This document shows, one piece after another, positions 33,505-42,993 of a stretch of DNA of 64,000 nt. The position numbers and the translations under genes were made by a program. Position 1 is the stretch's first letter. Each line of letters begins with the position of its first letter. Below the pieces are notes generated by a model, which was not told where the DNA came from, made no database searches, and saw nothing but the letters and a program-made list of their open reading frames with translations. The stretch is from positions 1 to 64,000 of the forward strand of contig NZ_KQ948656.1 in assembly GCF_001514145.1 (NCBI RefSeq), in the 5' to 3' direction. This stretch comes from Streptomyces canus (lineage in GTDB: Bacteria > Actinomycetota > Actinomycetes > Streptomycetales > Streptomycetaceae).

Positions 33505-33713
33505 AACACAGAGGAGGAACCGTTCGGCAGTGGCGGCAGTGGCCGTGTGAACGACGCGTACACACTCCGCGCCTCGGTAGCCCGGGTGGCCGTGCTCCAC
33601 AGGCGCGCATACCGGGCTTCGTCGAGGGTTCAGGGCGGGCAGCTGCACGGCCTGAACCCAAACGTCACCCCCAGAGCGCAATGACAACAGGACCATGAGA
33701 AGAGGCGGCAACG

Positions 33714-35231
33714 ATGCCCGAATTCATCGGCGCGGTGGACCAGGGGACCACCAGCACGCGCTTCATGATCTTCGATCACGCAGGCAACGAGGTGGCCAAG
33801 CACCAACTCGAGCACCATCAGATCCTCCCGCAGTCCGGTTGGGTCGAGCACGACCCAGTGGAGATCTGGGAGCGCACCAACACGGTGATCCAGAACGCCC
33901 TCCGAAGCGGAGGGCTGTCCGCCACCGACCTCAAAGCGATCGGCATCACCAACCAGCGCGAGACGACTGTGGTCTGGGACCCGCGCACCGGCCGCCCCTA
34001 CTACAACGCCATCGTCTGGCAGGACACCCGCACCGACAGCATCGCCGCCGCCCTCGAACGCGACGGCCACGGCGAGACCATCCGGCACAAGGCAGGCTTG
34101 CCGCCTGCCACCTACTTCTCCGGCGGCAAGATCAAGTGGTTGCTGGAGAACGTGGACGGACTGCGCGAGGCCGCTGAAGCGGGGCACGCTCTCTTCGGTA
34201 ACACGGACGCGTGGGTGCTGTGGAATCTCACCGGCGGCCCGAACGGGGGTGTGCACGCCACCGACGTCACCAACGCCAGTCGCACCATGCTGATGAATCT
34301 GGAGACCTTGGACTGGGACGACGAACTGCTGGGAATCTTCAACATCCCGCGCGCGATGCTGCCGGTCATCCGCCCCTCGTCCGATCCTGAGGCGTTCGGC
34401 CAGGCCCGCTCGTCACGACCGTTGAGCGCCGCCGTCCCGATCACCGGTGTCCTCGGCGACCAGCAGGCGGCGACCGTCGGTCAGGTCTGCTTCGCCCCCG
34501 GCGAAGCCAAGAACACGTACGGCACCGGCAACTTCCTGGTCCTCAACACCGGTACGGAGCTTGTCCGTTCGCAACACGGTCTGCTGACGACAGTGGCCTA
34601 CCAGTTCGCAGGCAGCCCCGCCGTCTACGCACTGGAGGGGTCCATCGCCGTCACCGGCGCGGCCGTGCAATGGCTGCGTGACCAGCTGAAAGTGATCGGA
34701 AGCGCCGCGGAAAGCGAGCAACTGGCCCGCTCGGTGGACGACAACGGCGGCATGTACTTCGTCCCCGCTTTCTCCGGGCTGTTCGCCCCGTACTGGCGCT
34801 CCGACGCCCGTGGCGCGATGGTTGGTCTCGCCCGCTACAACACCGGCGGGCACATCGCCCGAGCCACGCTGGAGGCCATCTGCTACCAGAGCCGCGACGT
34901 GGTCGACGCCATGGAACAGGACTCCGGCGTGCACTTGGACGTGCTCAAGGTTGACGGGGGCGTGACCGCGAACGACCTGTGCATGCAGATCCAGGCAGAC
35001 GTGCTGGGCGTACCCGTCAGCCGGCCGGTTGTCGCTGAGACCACGGCACTGGGCGCTGCCTACGCGGCCGGACTCGCCACCGGCTTCTGGAGCGATACCG
35101 ACGAGCTGCGCTCGCACTGGCAGGAATCGAAGCAGTGGAGCCCCGAGTGGAGCGAGGAGCAACGCCAGGACGGCTATGAGGGCTGGAAACGTGCCGTGGA
35201 GCGCACCCTGGACTGGGTCAAGGTCACCTGA
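33714..35231 (+). CDS. glpK: Glycerol kinase
   Basis: 505 residues, the usual length. FGGY-kinase motifs: [20 protein letters not shown] at the N terminus (ATP/glycerol site), [27 protein letters not shown], then [13 protein letters not shown] and [16 protein letters not shown] with GAAYAAGLA. It converts glycerol and ATP to glycerol 3-phosphate. GAAGAGG lies before the ATG. With the upstream facilitator it forms a glycerol-uptake unit. No GlpD or regulator gene is next to it. A terminator-like hairpin follows at 35467. Confidence 0.92.
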   Translation: MPEFIGAVDQGTTSTRFMIFDHAGNEVAKHQLEHHQILPQSGWVEHDPVEIWERTNTVIQNALRSGGLSATDLKAIGITNQRETTVVWDPRTGRPYYNAIVWQDTRTDSIAAALERDGHGETIRHKAGLPPATYFSGGKIKWLLENVDGLREAAEAGHALFGNTDAWVLWNLTGGPNGGVHATDVTNASRTMLMNLETLDWDDELLGIFNIPRAMLPVIRPSSDPEAFGQARSSRPLSAAVPITGVLGDQQAATVGQVCFAPGEAKNTYGTGNFLVLNTGTELVRSQHGLLTTVAYQFAGSPAVYALEGSIAVTGAAVQWLRDQLKVIGSAAESEQLARSVDDNGGMYFVPAFSGLFAPYWRSDARGAMVGLARYNTGGHIARATLEAICYQSRDVVDAMEQDSGVHLDVLKVDGGVTANDLCMQIQADVLGVPVSRPVVAETTALGAAYAAGLATGFWSDTDELRSHWQESKQWSPEWSEEQRQDGYEGWKRAVERTLDWVKVT

Positions 35232-35466
35232 TGACCGGCACCTGCTCCCCCGGATGGCATCTTCCCTCGAGCAGAGACCAGTAGGAGCGCCTCATCGACT
35301 CCGCGCCGTGGCTCTGTTCACGTCGCGGAGCAGCGTTTCGACAGCCCTTCGGGGGGCACTGCCCGCGCGAGATGTTCACGACTCCGGGCCGCAGCTCGGT
35401 GGTGTCCGGAGGGGAGCCGTCTGCCGCTCGTCCGGAGCCCGGAGGAAAACCGCTGGCTACGGACGC

Positions 35467-35507
35467 AGGAGGCAACCGCCGTTGCCGAGTGCCGGCGGCT
35501 GCCTCCT
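35467..35507 (+). terminator. Hairpin downstream of glpK
   Basis: AGGAGGCAACCGCCG (35467-35481) pairs with CGGCGGCTGCCTCCT (35493-35507) with one mismatch. It lies about 235 bp after glpK, in a gap without other genes. Confidence 0.65.
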
Positions 35508-35625
35508 GTTCTCGTCGGCATCGCCATCCCGGCACGGAGGCGGGGCGCCTTCCGCAGTCATGAACAACTGCTGAAGTGAGTCGTCGATAGAGCCGGCCAG
35601 TCAGGCTTTCGGTGGAAGGCCCGAA

Positions 35626-35817
35626 TCAGCGGTCGGCGATGTCCTCGCGGAGACCGTCGGAGAATTCCCACCATGACAGAGGAAGCCAGTCGCCGTTGAC
35701 GAAGGCATCGACAGTCGCGCCTCGACCACGGACCGTGACGGTCGTTCCTGGCGGATAGATCGTGCCGGACAGACCTGGCACGGGGACAAGCAGGGTTCCC
35801 AGTCGCTGTGCTGACAC
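35626..35817 (-). CDS. Small protein, function unknown
   Basis: 63 residues from GTG 35817, with GAGAGGGG upstream. It contains LLVPVPGLSGTIYPPGTTVT, VRGRGATVDAFVNGDWLPLS and WWEF, a beta-rich pattern. The conserved look suggests a real small protein, possibly a beta-barrel adaptor, but I recognise no named family. Lies between glpK and the dehydrogenase gene on the opposite strand. Confidence 0.55.
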   Translation of the reverse strand: MSAQRLGTLLVPVPGLSGTIYPPGTTVTVRGRGATVDAFVNGDWLPLSWWEFSDGLREDIADR

Positions 35818-35986
35818 TTCTCGACCCCTCTCCATTCTTCACGCGGCACGAGCAGTCTTTCCACCCTGAGATTACTGACTTGCCCGATCGCGTAGGCCGG
35901 AGAAGCATGAGAGATGGGTCACGCAGAGAAAGGGGCGAGCGTGGCCGACAGCCGGACATGTACATCGTCGATCAGAGGTGGCAGCC

Positions 35987-37120
35987 ATGAAGGCCGTCGT
36001 TTACAAGGGACCGTTCACCGTTGCGGTAGAAGATGTTGAAAAGCCCAGCATCCAGCACCCGAACGATGTGATCGTACGGGTTACCTCCACCGCGATATGC
36101 GGCTCCGATCTGCACATGTACGAGGGCCGCACTGCGGCGGAGCCAGGCATCGTCTTCGGCCACGAGAACATGGGAATAATTGAGGACCTCGGCCAGGGCG
36201 TCACCACGCTCAAGAAGGGCGACCGCGTGGTCATGCCCTTCAATGTCGCCTGCGGTTTCTGCATGAACTGCGTCGAGGGATATACCGGATTCTGCATCAC
36301 CGTCAACCCCGGTTTCGCGGGCGGCGCTTACGGCTACGTGGCCATGGGGCCTTGGCAGGGCGGCCAGGCAGAGTACGTGCGCGTTCCCTACGCTGACTTC
36401 AACTGCCTGAAGCTGCCTCAGGGAAACGAGCACGAGAGCGATTTCATCCTGCTCGCTGACATCTTTCCCACTGGCTACCACGGTTGTGAACTCGCGCAGG
36501 TCCGACCTGGCGAGAGTGTCGCGGTGTACGGCGCAGGTCCAGTTGGACTCATGGCCGCCTACTCGGCCCTGCTGCGCGGCGCGAGGAAGGTGTTCGTCGT
36601 GGACCGAGTCCCCGAGCGCCTGCAGAAGGCCGAGGAAATCGGTGCAATACCGATCAACTTCGCCGAGGGTGACCCGGTCAAACAGATCGAGGAGCAGACC
36701 GAGGGCATCGGCACGGACAAGGGCGTGGACGCCGTCGGCTACCAAGCGACGGCGCAAGGCACTGACAACGAGGAACCGGCGACCGTGCTGAACTCGCTCG
36801 TCCGCACCGTCCGACCCACCGGAGCGCTCGGCGTGCCCGGACTCTATGTCCCGTCCGACCCAGGAGGCCCGGACGAGCAGGCCAAGCAAGGCATGCTCCT
36901 CGTCGCGATCGGCAAGCTCTTCGAGAAGGGCCTGCGGATGGGTACGGGCCAGTGCAATGTGAAGCGCTACAACCGGTTCCTGCGAGACATGATCATCGAC
37001 GGCAGGGCGAAGCCCAGCTTCGTCGTCTCCCACGAACTGCCCCTGGACCAGGCTTCATCGGCCTACGACAAGTTCGACAAGCGGATCGAGGGCTTTACCA
37101 AGGTGGTGCTGCACCCGTAG
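35987..37120 (+). CDS. Zinc-dependent alcohol dehydrogenase, formaldehyde-dehydrogenase-like
   Basis: 377 residues; ATG 35987 has AGAGGTGG upstream. Catalytic zinc ligands: C in STAICGSDLHMYEG and H-E in VFGHENMG. Structural zinc lobe: CGFCMNCVEGYTGFC, with the C-x2-C-x2-C-x7-C spacing of medium-chain dehydrogenases. NAD motif GAGPVGLMAAYSA. Sequence order resembles the glutathione-independent formaldehyde dehydrogenases (FdhA-type, Pseudomonas putida enzyme family). Such enzymes oxidise formaldehyde or other aldehydes and alcohols with tightly bound NAD. Substrate not certain. Followed by a terminator hairpin. Confidence 0.85.
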   Translation: MKAVVYKGPFTVAVEDVEKPSIQHPNDVIVRVTSTAICGSDLHMYEGRTAAEPGIVFGHENMGIIEDLGQGVTTLKKGDRVVMPFNVACGFCMNCVEGYTGFCITVNPGFAGGAYGYVAMGPWQGGQAEYVRVPYADFNCLKLPQGNEHESDFILLADIFPTGYHGCELAQVRPGESVAVYGAGPVGLMAAYSALLRGARKVFVVDRVPERLQKAEEIGAIPINFAEGDPVKQIEEQTEGIGTDKGVDAVGYQATAQGTDNEEPATVLNSLVRTVRPTGALGVPGLYVPSDPGGPDEQAKQGMLLVAIGKLFEKGLRMGTGQCNVKRYNRFLRDMIIDGRAKPSFVVSHELPLDQASSAYDKFDKRIEGFTKVVLHP

Positions 37121-37152
37121 CCCTGCGGACCTGCCACTCGCCGGTTGCCTCA

Positions 37153-37181
37153 GGGCGCGCCCACCGTAGATGGGTGCGCCC
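37153..37181 (+). terminator. Terminator hairpin after dehydrogenase
   Basis: GGGCGCGCCCA (37153-37163) pairs with TGGGTGCGCCC (37171-37181) with one mismatch and a 7-base loop, 33 bp after the stop codon. Confidence 0.65.
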
Positions 37182-37441
37182 ATCACGAGCCGCCTCCAAC
37201 TGGTCAGTCCATTGGATGGATGGAGACGAAGTGCCCACGGCATGGCGAGGGGCGGGACGTCGGTCCTTCGATCTAAGTGGGCGCCCCGGGCCGGATGTCG
37301 AGGAGTGAAGGTGTCAGCGTCGGCATCGAGGAGGTCCAGAGCGAGGCGAGCTGTGCGCGCTGCCCGGACACGTGCGCAGAACGACCGAGTCCAGGCTGCG
37401 GGGCCAGCGACTCCCACTACCGGATCACTTGATGCGCACCC
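37182..37441. other. No gene recognised
   Basis: The stretch between the dehydrogenase terminator and the minus-strand hypothetical gene has no convincing start or motif on either strand. Confidence 0.3.
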
Positions 37442-37786
37442 TCAGGCAGGGCCTCCGCCAGACACGAGCAGAGGCTCAAAGAGCCCACCAGCAGAACAAG
37501 CGCAGCCCCGCCGAACGTGCGCGGCCGGCCAACCCGGAAAGCAGGACGAGTACCTCGAGCGCGGTGTCGGAGGTGATTCCAGCACCCGTCCGGCACGTGG
37601 ACGTTCGGATGCCTGGTCATAGGTGCAGCCGGTCAAGATCGCTTCGAGCTGAGCCGTCACGACGACCGGATCAATGCCTTTCAGCGGCACCACATCGAAC
37701 ACGGAAGGATCCGGACCACCGGGCTGGTCAAGCACGCGGACGGCCACATCGTCATCGGAGGCCGAGAAGTAGTCGCACATCACCAT
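37442..37786 (-). CDS. Hypothetical protein, C terminus probably frameshifted
   Basis: From ATG 37786 the protein begins MVMCDYFSASDDDVAVRVLD then QPGGPDPSVFDVVPLKGIDP VVVTAQLEAILTGCTYDQAS. This looks like a real conserved streptomycete protein with an acidic N terminus and a helical middle. After ERPRAGRVLESPP the sequence turns cysteine/arginine-rich (RRGCACSAGG), unlike a natural end, so a frame change is likely. No named function. Confidence 0.5.
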   Translation of the reverse strand: MVMCDYFSASDDDVAVRVLDQPGGPDPSVFDVVPLKGIDPVVVTAQLEAILTGCTYDQASERPRAGRVLESPPTPRSRYSSCFPGWPAAHVRRGCACSAGGLFEPLLVSGGGPA

Positions 37787-38193
37787 GCCGTGATCCTCGC
37801 ATCCGGCGACACGCCGAGGGGCGCAATCCCCCGGCGAACCCGGTGGCTCCGACCACCCCATCGAGGTCATTGTTCACGTCACATCGCCGCAGATCAGGCG
37901 ACGCATCACCGAGCTGGCTCAAGTCAACTGCCGCAAGCGCAGCATCGTGACCGACGCCCTCGGCCTCCTCCTCGCGGTGCTCATCCGGGCGACGGCGACT
38001 ACCGCACGCACCTCGTCGAGCACGCCGCCACTCTCAGCTCCTGAGCAACGATCCGCCTCGCCATGACGGGCCTCATCGCCCGCCGTCTCACCGGCGAGGC
38101 CACCATCTCCAGGCGCGAACCCACATCACTGGGCCGCATACCCATTCCGGGATGACCAACGGGAGTGAACGACCTCTGCTGATCTCGTGCCGG
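37787..38193. other. No gene recognised
   Basis: About 400 bp between the hypothetical gene and the coiled-coil gene's stop. Short frames on both strands lack ribosome-binding sites. I see no motif or repeat of note. Confidence 0.3.
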
Positions 38194-39135
38194 CTATGTG
38201 GCGCCTCTGGCCATGCGGCGTACCTGCTGCGTGGTCTCGTGTGCCGCCTGCTCGGCCCGGGCGACGACATCGGCAGCGGACCGGCTGTGTACCTCGGCTT
38301 CACCCTGTTCGTTCTCGGCCTGCCGGCACTCCTCGCGCGCCTGCTGCATCTGCTCCTCGACGGCGGACATCCGCCGGCGAGCCTCTTCGGTGCGCTCGCG
38401 CGCCCGCTGCAACTCGGCGTCGACATCCGCCTGCCGTGCGCGCTCTTCACGCAGGCGCTGCTGGGCCGCCTCGGCTGCCTCCCGCGCCCGGGCCAGCTGC
38501 TCCTGACGGGCGCGGCGCCGCTCGGCGAGTTCGTCTTTGGATGCCCGTCCCGGAGACGGGGACGGGGACGCCGGGCGACTGCGAGGGCTCGGCCTCTTGG
38601 TCGGCGGTGTGGTGCCCGGGCGGAACTCCGAGGGCGGGGTGAGGGCACTGACCAAGCGGCCGCCCGCCCACTGATCCGCTGCATCCGGATCCGCGAGTAC
38701 GGCGCGCAGGGTCTCTTCGAGGTCCTGCTGGACTGAGTCCGACAGCCGCTGCCCGGCGTCGCGAGCGAGCTGGGCGGCCTGCCGGGACAGAGCGGATACG
38801 ACACGGCGGCGCTGCGCGGAGAGATCCTTGAGTCCATCGGCGTTCAGGGCTTGGTAGGCCTCGCGCAGCGCGCGCCCCAGTTCCAGGAACTGTCGGCTCT
38901 CCTCCGGCTGGGAGCGCAGCAGGAGGTTGGCGGCCCAGGCCGCGAGGGTGGGGCGGCGGGCGGCACGGATGCGGCGGGCATCGTCCAACCGGCCGGCTGT
39001 TTTCGCGGCGGCGGCCAGCGTCTCCCGCCGGGCAACAAAGTCTGACGGCGGCGTGGTGTACAGCTCGTCGAGGACGGCTTCGACGCCGTGCCCTGCGCCG
39101 CCCCGGCGGCCTGTGCGCGTGTTCAGCCTCTCCAC
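38194..39135 (-). CDS. Coiled-coil protein, function unknown
   Basis: 313 residues from GTG 39135 (GGAGG directly upstream, tight spacing). Residues 15-150 are helical with conserved stretches DELYTTPPSDFVARRETLAA and ARRPTLAAWAANLLLRSQPE. Residues 165-200 are a Pro/Ser/Arg linker. Residues 205-313 form a long charged coiled coil (ERRRARQEQLARAREAAEAA and so on) with many Glu/Arg/Gln heptads. It has no signal peptide or membrane segment, so it is cytoplasmic. I recognise the type as a conserved streptomycete hypothetical but know no function. Confidence 0.7.
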   Translation of the reverse strand: MERLNTRTGRRGGAGHGVEAVLDELYTTPPSDFVARRETLAAAAKTAGRLDDARRIRAARRPTLAAWAANLLLRSQPEESRQFLELGRALREAYQALNADGLKDLSAQRRRVVSALSRQAAQLARDAGQRLSDSVQQDLEETLRAVLADPDAADQWAGGRLVSALTPPSEFRPGTTPPTKRPSPRSRPASPSPSPGRASKDELAERRRARQEQLARAREAAEAAQQRLREERARQADVDAELQRARERTEEARRRMSAVEEQMQQAREECRQAENEQGEAEVHSRSAADVVARAEQAAHETTQQVRRMARGAT

Positions 39136-39583
39136 ACCTCCAGCCCGCCCGCAACTCGCTCGAGCCATCCCGAGTCGACGCCGTCCAGCCGGCGTCTGCC
39201 GGTCAGGCCCGCGTTCTGCGGGAACGGGGTGAGGGCATGGGCGCTGAACTCCGTGAGGAACGTATGACCATCGATGCCCACTCTGCGGTCACCCGTCCCG
39301 GACGGCGGGCAGGCGATCACACGGCGCTTCGACATGACACCAGCCTCAGGCCCGCCGCACCGCCTCGCATCTCGGCAGAGCTCAGATCCTGACATCGTCT
39401 CGCACGCCCAGGCACGAGAAAGAATCCGGCACTGTGACTGTGCACGGCAGTTGGATAGGAGCGGCGCGTTCTGGCTGGTCAGGGCGGTTCTGTTCATCGC
39501 ATTTGGCGAGGTCTGTTCGCGACGCATGGCACATTCAGTGGATGCGCTTCGGCACCCGTGGCGTGATGCCGGCGGTGTGCCGG
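39136..39583. other. No gene recognised
   Basis: About 450 bp before the phosphatase stop. Open frames here are short and lack start signals. Nothing identified. Confidence 0.3.
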
Positions 39584-40867
39584 TCACAGGCGGAGAACGA
39601 TCAGGGCGATGTCGTCGCGGGCGCCGCTGCTGACTCCGAGGTGCGCAAGCAGAGCGTCGGCGAGACGTTCGGGGCTGTGGCGGGCATGGCGGGCGAGAGC
39701 GTCGGTGAGGCGTTGCAGGCCGGCATCGATGTCCTCACCGCGGCGTTCGATGAGACCGTCGGTGTAGAGCACGAAGGTGTCGCCAGGGGTGTAGAGCAGT
39801 TCGCCCTGGACGCGGGGGACGGGTTCGGGGCGGGCCCCCAGCGGAGGGTCGGTGGCCTGGTCCAGAAGATCGCAGGTGCCGTCCGGGTGGACCAGGACGG
39901 GAGGCGGGTGACCGGCGCTGCTGTACAGAATGCGGCGAGCACTGGTGTCGATCACGGCTTGGACGACGGTCGTGGCCAGCGCACCCTCCACGTAGCGCGC
40001 GTACAGGCCCAGGACGTCCAGGGCTCTCGCGGGCCCTTCGACAGCCCGGACGACGGCGGACAACGCGCTGCGCAGCATGCCCATGACGGCGGCGGCCTCC
40101 AGGCCGTGTCCGACGACATCGCCGACCGCGACGGCGAATCTGTTCTCCGGCAGGTCGACCACCTCGTACCAGTCGCCGCACACGTTCAGTGACCCGGCGG
40201 CGGGCAAGTAGCGCACCGCGGTATCCCGGTGCCGGGCCAGATGGGGCGAGTGGAGCATGGCCTCCTGCAAGGTGACGGCGACCTGTCGTTCCCGGGCATG
40301 GGCCTGGCGCAGTTTCTCGTTCACTCGATGGAGCTCGCGCGCCCGCGCATACAGCTCGACCTCCATCGCCTCCACGTCGCTGAGCGCCCCGCCTCCTCGC
40401 CGACGAGGGTGAGAGAGGATGAACGAGGTCACATCCTCCCCCCGGTGCAGGATCCAATCCACCTGCCCGTCAGGCCCTAGCACCGGTGTGTTGATCGCGG
40501 ACCACCACCGCTCCTCGAACACTCCGGGCCGGTCGGCCACGGGAATGTCGTACTTCATCGGCGCCATCGTGTCCGGCTCCTTCGAGCGCAGGACCCAGTG
40601 CAGGGAAGCGTGCAGATTCCGGACCCCGTCAGCATCCGGGTCCGCCGGATTGTCAGGGAAGGCATCAAAGAGGTACCGCCCGATCAAATCCTCCCGAGTG
40701 CGGCCGGTCACCCGGCAGGCCGCCTTGTTGACGTCGGCGAGCACCAGGTCCGGGCCCAGCACCATGCAGGGACTGGGGGTGACAGCGAACAGCGCCTTGT
40801 AGTCGATCCCCGGCCTCGCCCCACGATGTGGCCGGGCACCCTCAGCAGGGCTGGTCTCGTCCCTCAC
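39584..40867 (-). CDS. PAS-PP2C (SpoIIE-type) serine phosphatase
   Basis: 427 residues. Residues about 25-145 form a PAS sensor domain (CMVLGPDLVLADVNKAACRV, ending PDGQVDWILHRGEDVT). A coiled-coil linker follows (residues 165-195), then a PP2C/SpoIIE phosphatase domain: NVCGDWYEVVDLP, VGDVVGHGLEAAAVMG, FVLYTDGLIERRGE and ARDDIALIVLRL, with the metal-binding aspartates intact. Such proteins dephosphorylate anti-anti-sigma factors in stress signalling. No sigma-regulon gene lies beside it. Start is a GTG/upstream codon with weak context. Confidence 0.85.
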   Translation of the reverse strand: MRDETSPAEGARPHRGARPGIDYKALFAVTPSPCMVLGPDLVLADVNKAACRVTGRTREDLIGRYLFDAFPDNPADPDADGVRNLHASLHWVLRSKEPDTMAPMKYDIPVADRPGVFEERWWSAINTPVLGPDGQVDWILHRGEDVTSFILSHPRRRGGGALSDVEAMEVELYARARELHRVNEKLRQAHARERQVAVTLQEAMLHSPHLARHRDTAVRYLPAAGSLNVCGDWYEVVDLPENRFAVAVGDVVGHGLEAAAVMGMLRSALSAVVRAVEGPARALDVLGLYARYVEGALATTVVQAVIDTSARRILYSSAGHPPPVLVHPDGTCDLLDQATDPPLGARPEPVPRVQGELLYTPGDTFVLYTDGLIERRGEDIDAGLQRLTDALARHARHSPERLADALLAHLGVSSGARDDIALIVLRL

Positions 40868-41520
40868 CCTTACGTTCTACCGTTCGTCGGCGCCCTCGGC
40901 ACCTGGACGTATCGCCTGTTCTCTCGTGGCGCCCCGCATCTCGGGTCCTTCTCGTGGGGGCACGCAGCGTGGTGTGGACGCCGCCGGTTCAGCTCCTGGA
41001 GCCGGGCGAGCACCCCGCGAATGCCTTCGTCGTCGACGGTGAGAAGGCCTGCGGCACCCAGGTTGAGTTCCTCCGGGCGCTCGGTCTGCCACCCCTGACG
41101 CCAAAGTCGCCCCCACACCGGCCCTCGGCGGTTGGCGGAGGCGGTCAACGCGCTCGCCACCATGTGCCCGGTCGACGACAGCAGCGAGTAGGACGTGCCC
41201 GCCCTGCTCGGTGCCCGCCTGGCCGCAATGGAGGCCGCCTTGCCCCGCACGCGGAGTCGGCTGGGCGACGGAGCTGCACATCCGCTTTCGCCCGGACCGC
41301 CGCCTAAGCCGAGCGCTTCCTGGCCTCGGAGATCGGGCACGCGGCGACCGGGGCGGCGCATCTGGCGTCCAGCGTGCTGCGTCTGGCGACGGTGGCGGGC
41401 GGTCGAAGTGTCCGGAAGCCCTTCGAAGATGCTCCTCGCTGAGGCGCCGCTCCACTCTGTACCGGGAAGTCCGCCAGGAGCTCGCCCGCTCCGAACTCCG
41501 CGTGTAGCAGCTCGTCCCGC
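40868..41520. other. Gene-poor stretch, possibly decayed
   Basis: About 650 bp without a recognisable gene. A plus-strand stretch (40960-41100) contains ALGLPPLTPKSPP and a minus-strand stretch contains LTVDDEGIRGVLARLQELNR, but neither gives a protein family with confidence. Confidence 0.3.
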
Positions 41521-41817
41521 TCAGGGGGTGTCGCCGGAGTAGTAGAAACGGCAGCTCACTCCCGGGCCGGGTGTGCGGGGTTCGCCGGGGCGCGGGTCGT
41601 ACAGGGCGCGGCCGCCGGGCCACCGGGAGAGCTCGGTCGTCAGGGCAACGCCGTCGTCGACTTCCTCGGTTCGCCAGCCATGGATGTCCAGCAGCAGGCC
41701 GTCCAGCGGGCCGCCGATCAGTTCCGCGTAGGTCCGGTGCGGGAGCGGGCCGGGGTTGGGGTCGTCGTGGTCAGCGCCGTAGACGCGGCCGTTCAGCAGC
41801 TGCTCGTCTCCGTTCAT
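41521..41817 (-). CDS. Small hypothetical protein
   Basis: 98 residues. Contains PLPHRTYAELIGGPLDGLLL DIHGW then EEVDDGVALTTELSRWPGGR ALYDPRPGEP. The 'AELIGGPLDGLLLD' element resembles a widespread streptomycete hypothetical with a small beta-rich fold. Function unknown. ATG at 41817; no strong ribosome-binding site. Confidence 0.6.
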   Translation of the reverse strand: MNGDEQLLNGRVYGADHDDPNPGPLPHRTYAELIGGPLDGLLLDIHGWRTEEVDDGVALTTELSRWPGGRALYDPRPGEPRTPGPGVSCRFYYSGDTP

Positions 41818-42106
41818 CCGATCAGTCTTCCAGCCGCTACTGACAATGAGGGGTGTGGAGACGGCGACAGGCCCGGCCTGGGTGGTGGACGCCCGTGGAC
41901 GGTGCAGCGCCGGGCTGGCAGCGCTCGGGCTCTGTGCCGGCGCCTACGAACGGCTGCACGCGTGGCCGGCTTGCCGCTGTGGTGGTCGGAGAAGACGATG
42001 AGCCGCCGATGACGCCATCGGCGTGACATCGCCCGGAAACCGCAACCGCAGATCGCCGTGTACGGCTCTCCCCTTGCACATCCACCCGCTGCCGGAGGAG
42101 ACCGAC

Positions 42107-42424
42107 GTGACCATCGCCCTTGAACCCCACACGCCGCAGGCCTTCGTCGACCCCTACGCCGCCGATCCGGCGGAGACCGCCTGGCCTCCGGCCTCCGCCG
42201 GACAGGACAGGGACCACCTGCTGCCGCCGCCCAACCCCTCCGAGCGCCTCAGCATCCTCATCGACCCCCGCGACCACCACCGCCTGGCCCTGCACGCCGC
42301 GCTCACCGCCGCCGGCATCCCGCCCCGGCCCGAGGACCGCGACGCCATCGACCAGCTCAGCGCCCTGCCCTCCGGCATCAACACCACCCTGCAACGCTGG
42401 CTGAGCCACACGGCATCACAGTGA
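42107..42424 (+). CDS. Small hypothetical protein
   Basis: 105 residues from GTG 42107, with GGAGGAG upstream. Begins VTIALEPHTPQAFVDPYAAD and continues RLSILIDPRDHHRLALHAAL TAAGIPPRPEDRDAIDQLSA LP. Alpha-helical, acidic. It faces the Y-family polymerase gene on the opposite strand. No named function. Confidence 0.55.
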   Translation: MTIALEPHTPQAFVDPYAADPAETAWPPASAGQDRDHLLPPPNPSERLSILIDPRDHHRLALHAALTAAGIPPRPEDRDAIDQLSALPSGINTTLQRWLSHTASQ

Positions 42425-42993
42425 CCGAACCACCGACAGCGAGGAAAGGCCGGTGCGGTGTCCGCGCAGTTCCCCTGAACCACGCAGAGCAAGCCACCGT
42501 GCGTCCTGGTCCCCTCCCCAACGGGGTGGCCGATGGCCTCCAGGACACGGCTCTCCACATCGGACCATTCACGATCCGTGTGGCCCGCTGAGGGCCAAAG
42601 ACCAGTTGGAAGGCTGCATGTCCCCTGATGTGTCCGTTGCCAGCTGCACACAGCGTCGGCCACCTCCTCCGGCGCGGCGATCGGCGTGCGCGGCACGGGC
42701 AGCCCTGCTGCAGAAGATGACCTCCCGGGGGCGCAGTGCGAGTAGGACGTAGCAGTACCAGCCCTGGCGTTACTCCCAGTGCAGCCGGATCCCGCCGTGG
42801 CCGACGATGTGACTGACGTCCCAGGCCGGCCTCATGTAGGTGGTCGGTCGTGTTCGAGGCCGCGGTGGCTGGCCCGTGCGGTGACCCCGCGTGGTGAGGG
42901 GGTCGTTGACGGCCCGGAGGTGACTTTTGGGGCGCGCCGCGGCATCCTGGCGGGTCGAGCAGCGAGCCGTACCTCGAGCGGGTCGGGGCTGGG
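42425..42993. other. No gene recognised
   Basis: About 570 bp with only short frames. A minus-strand frame (42430-42696) has no recognisable motif. Confidence 0.3.
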
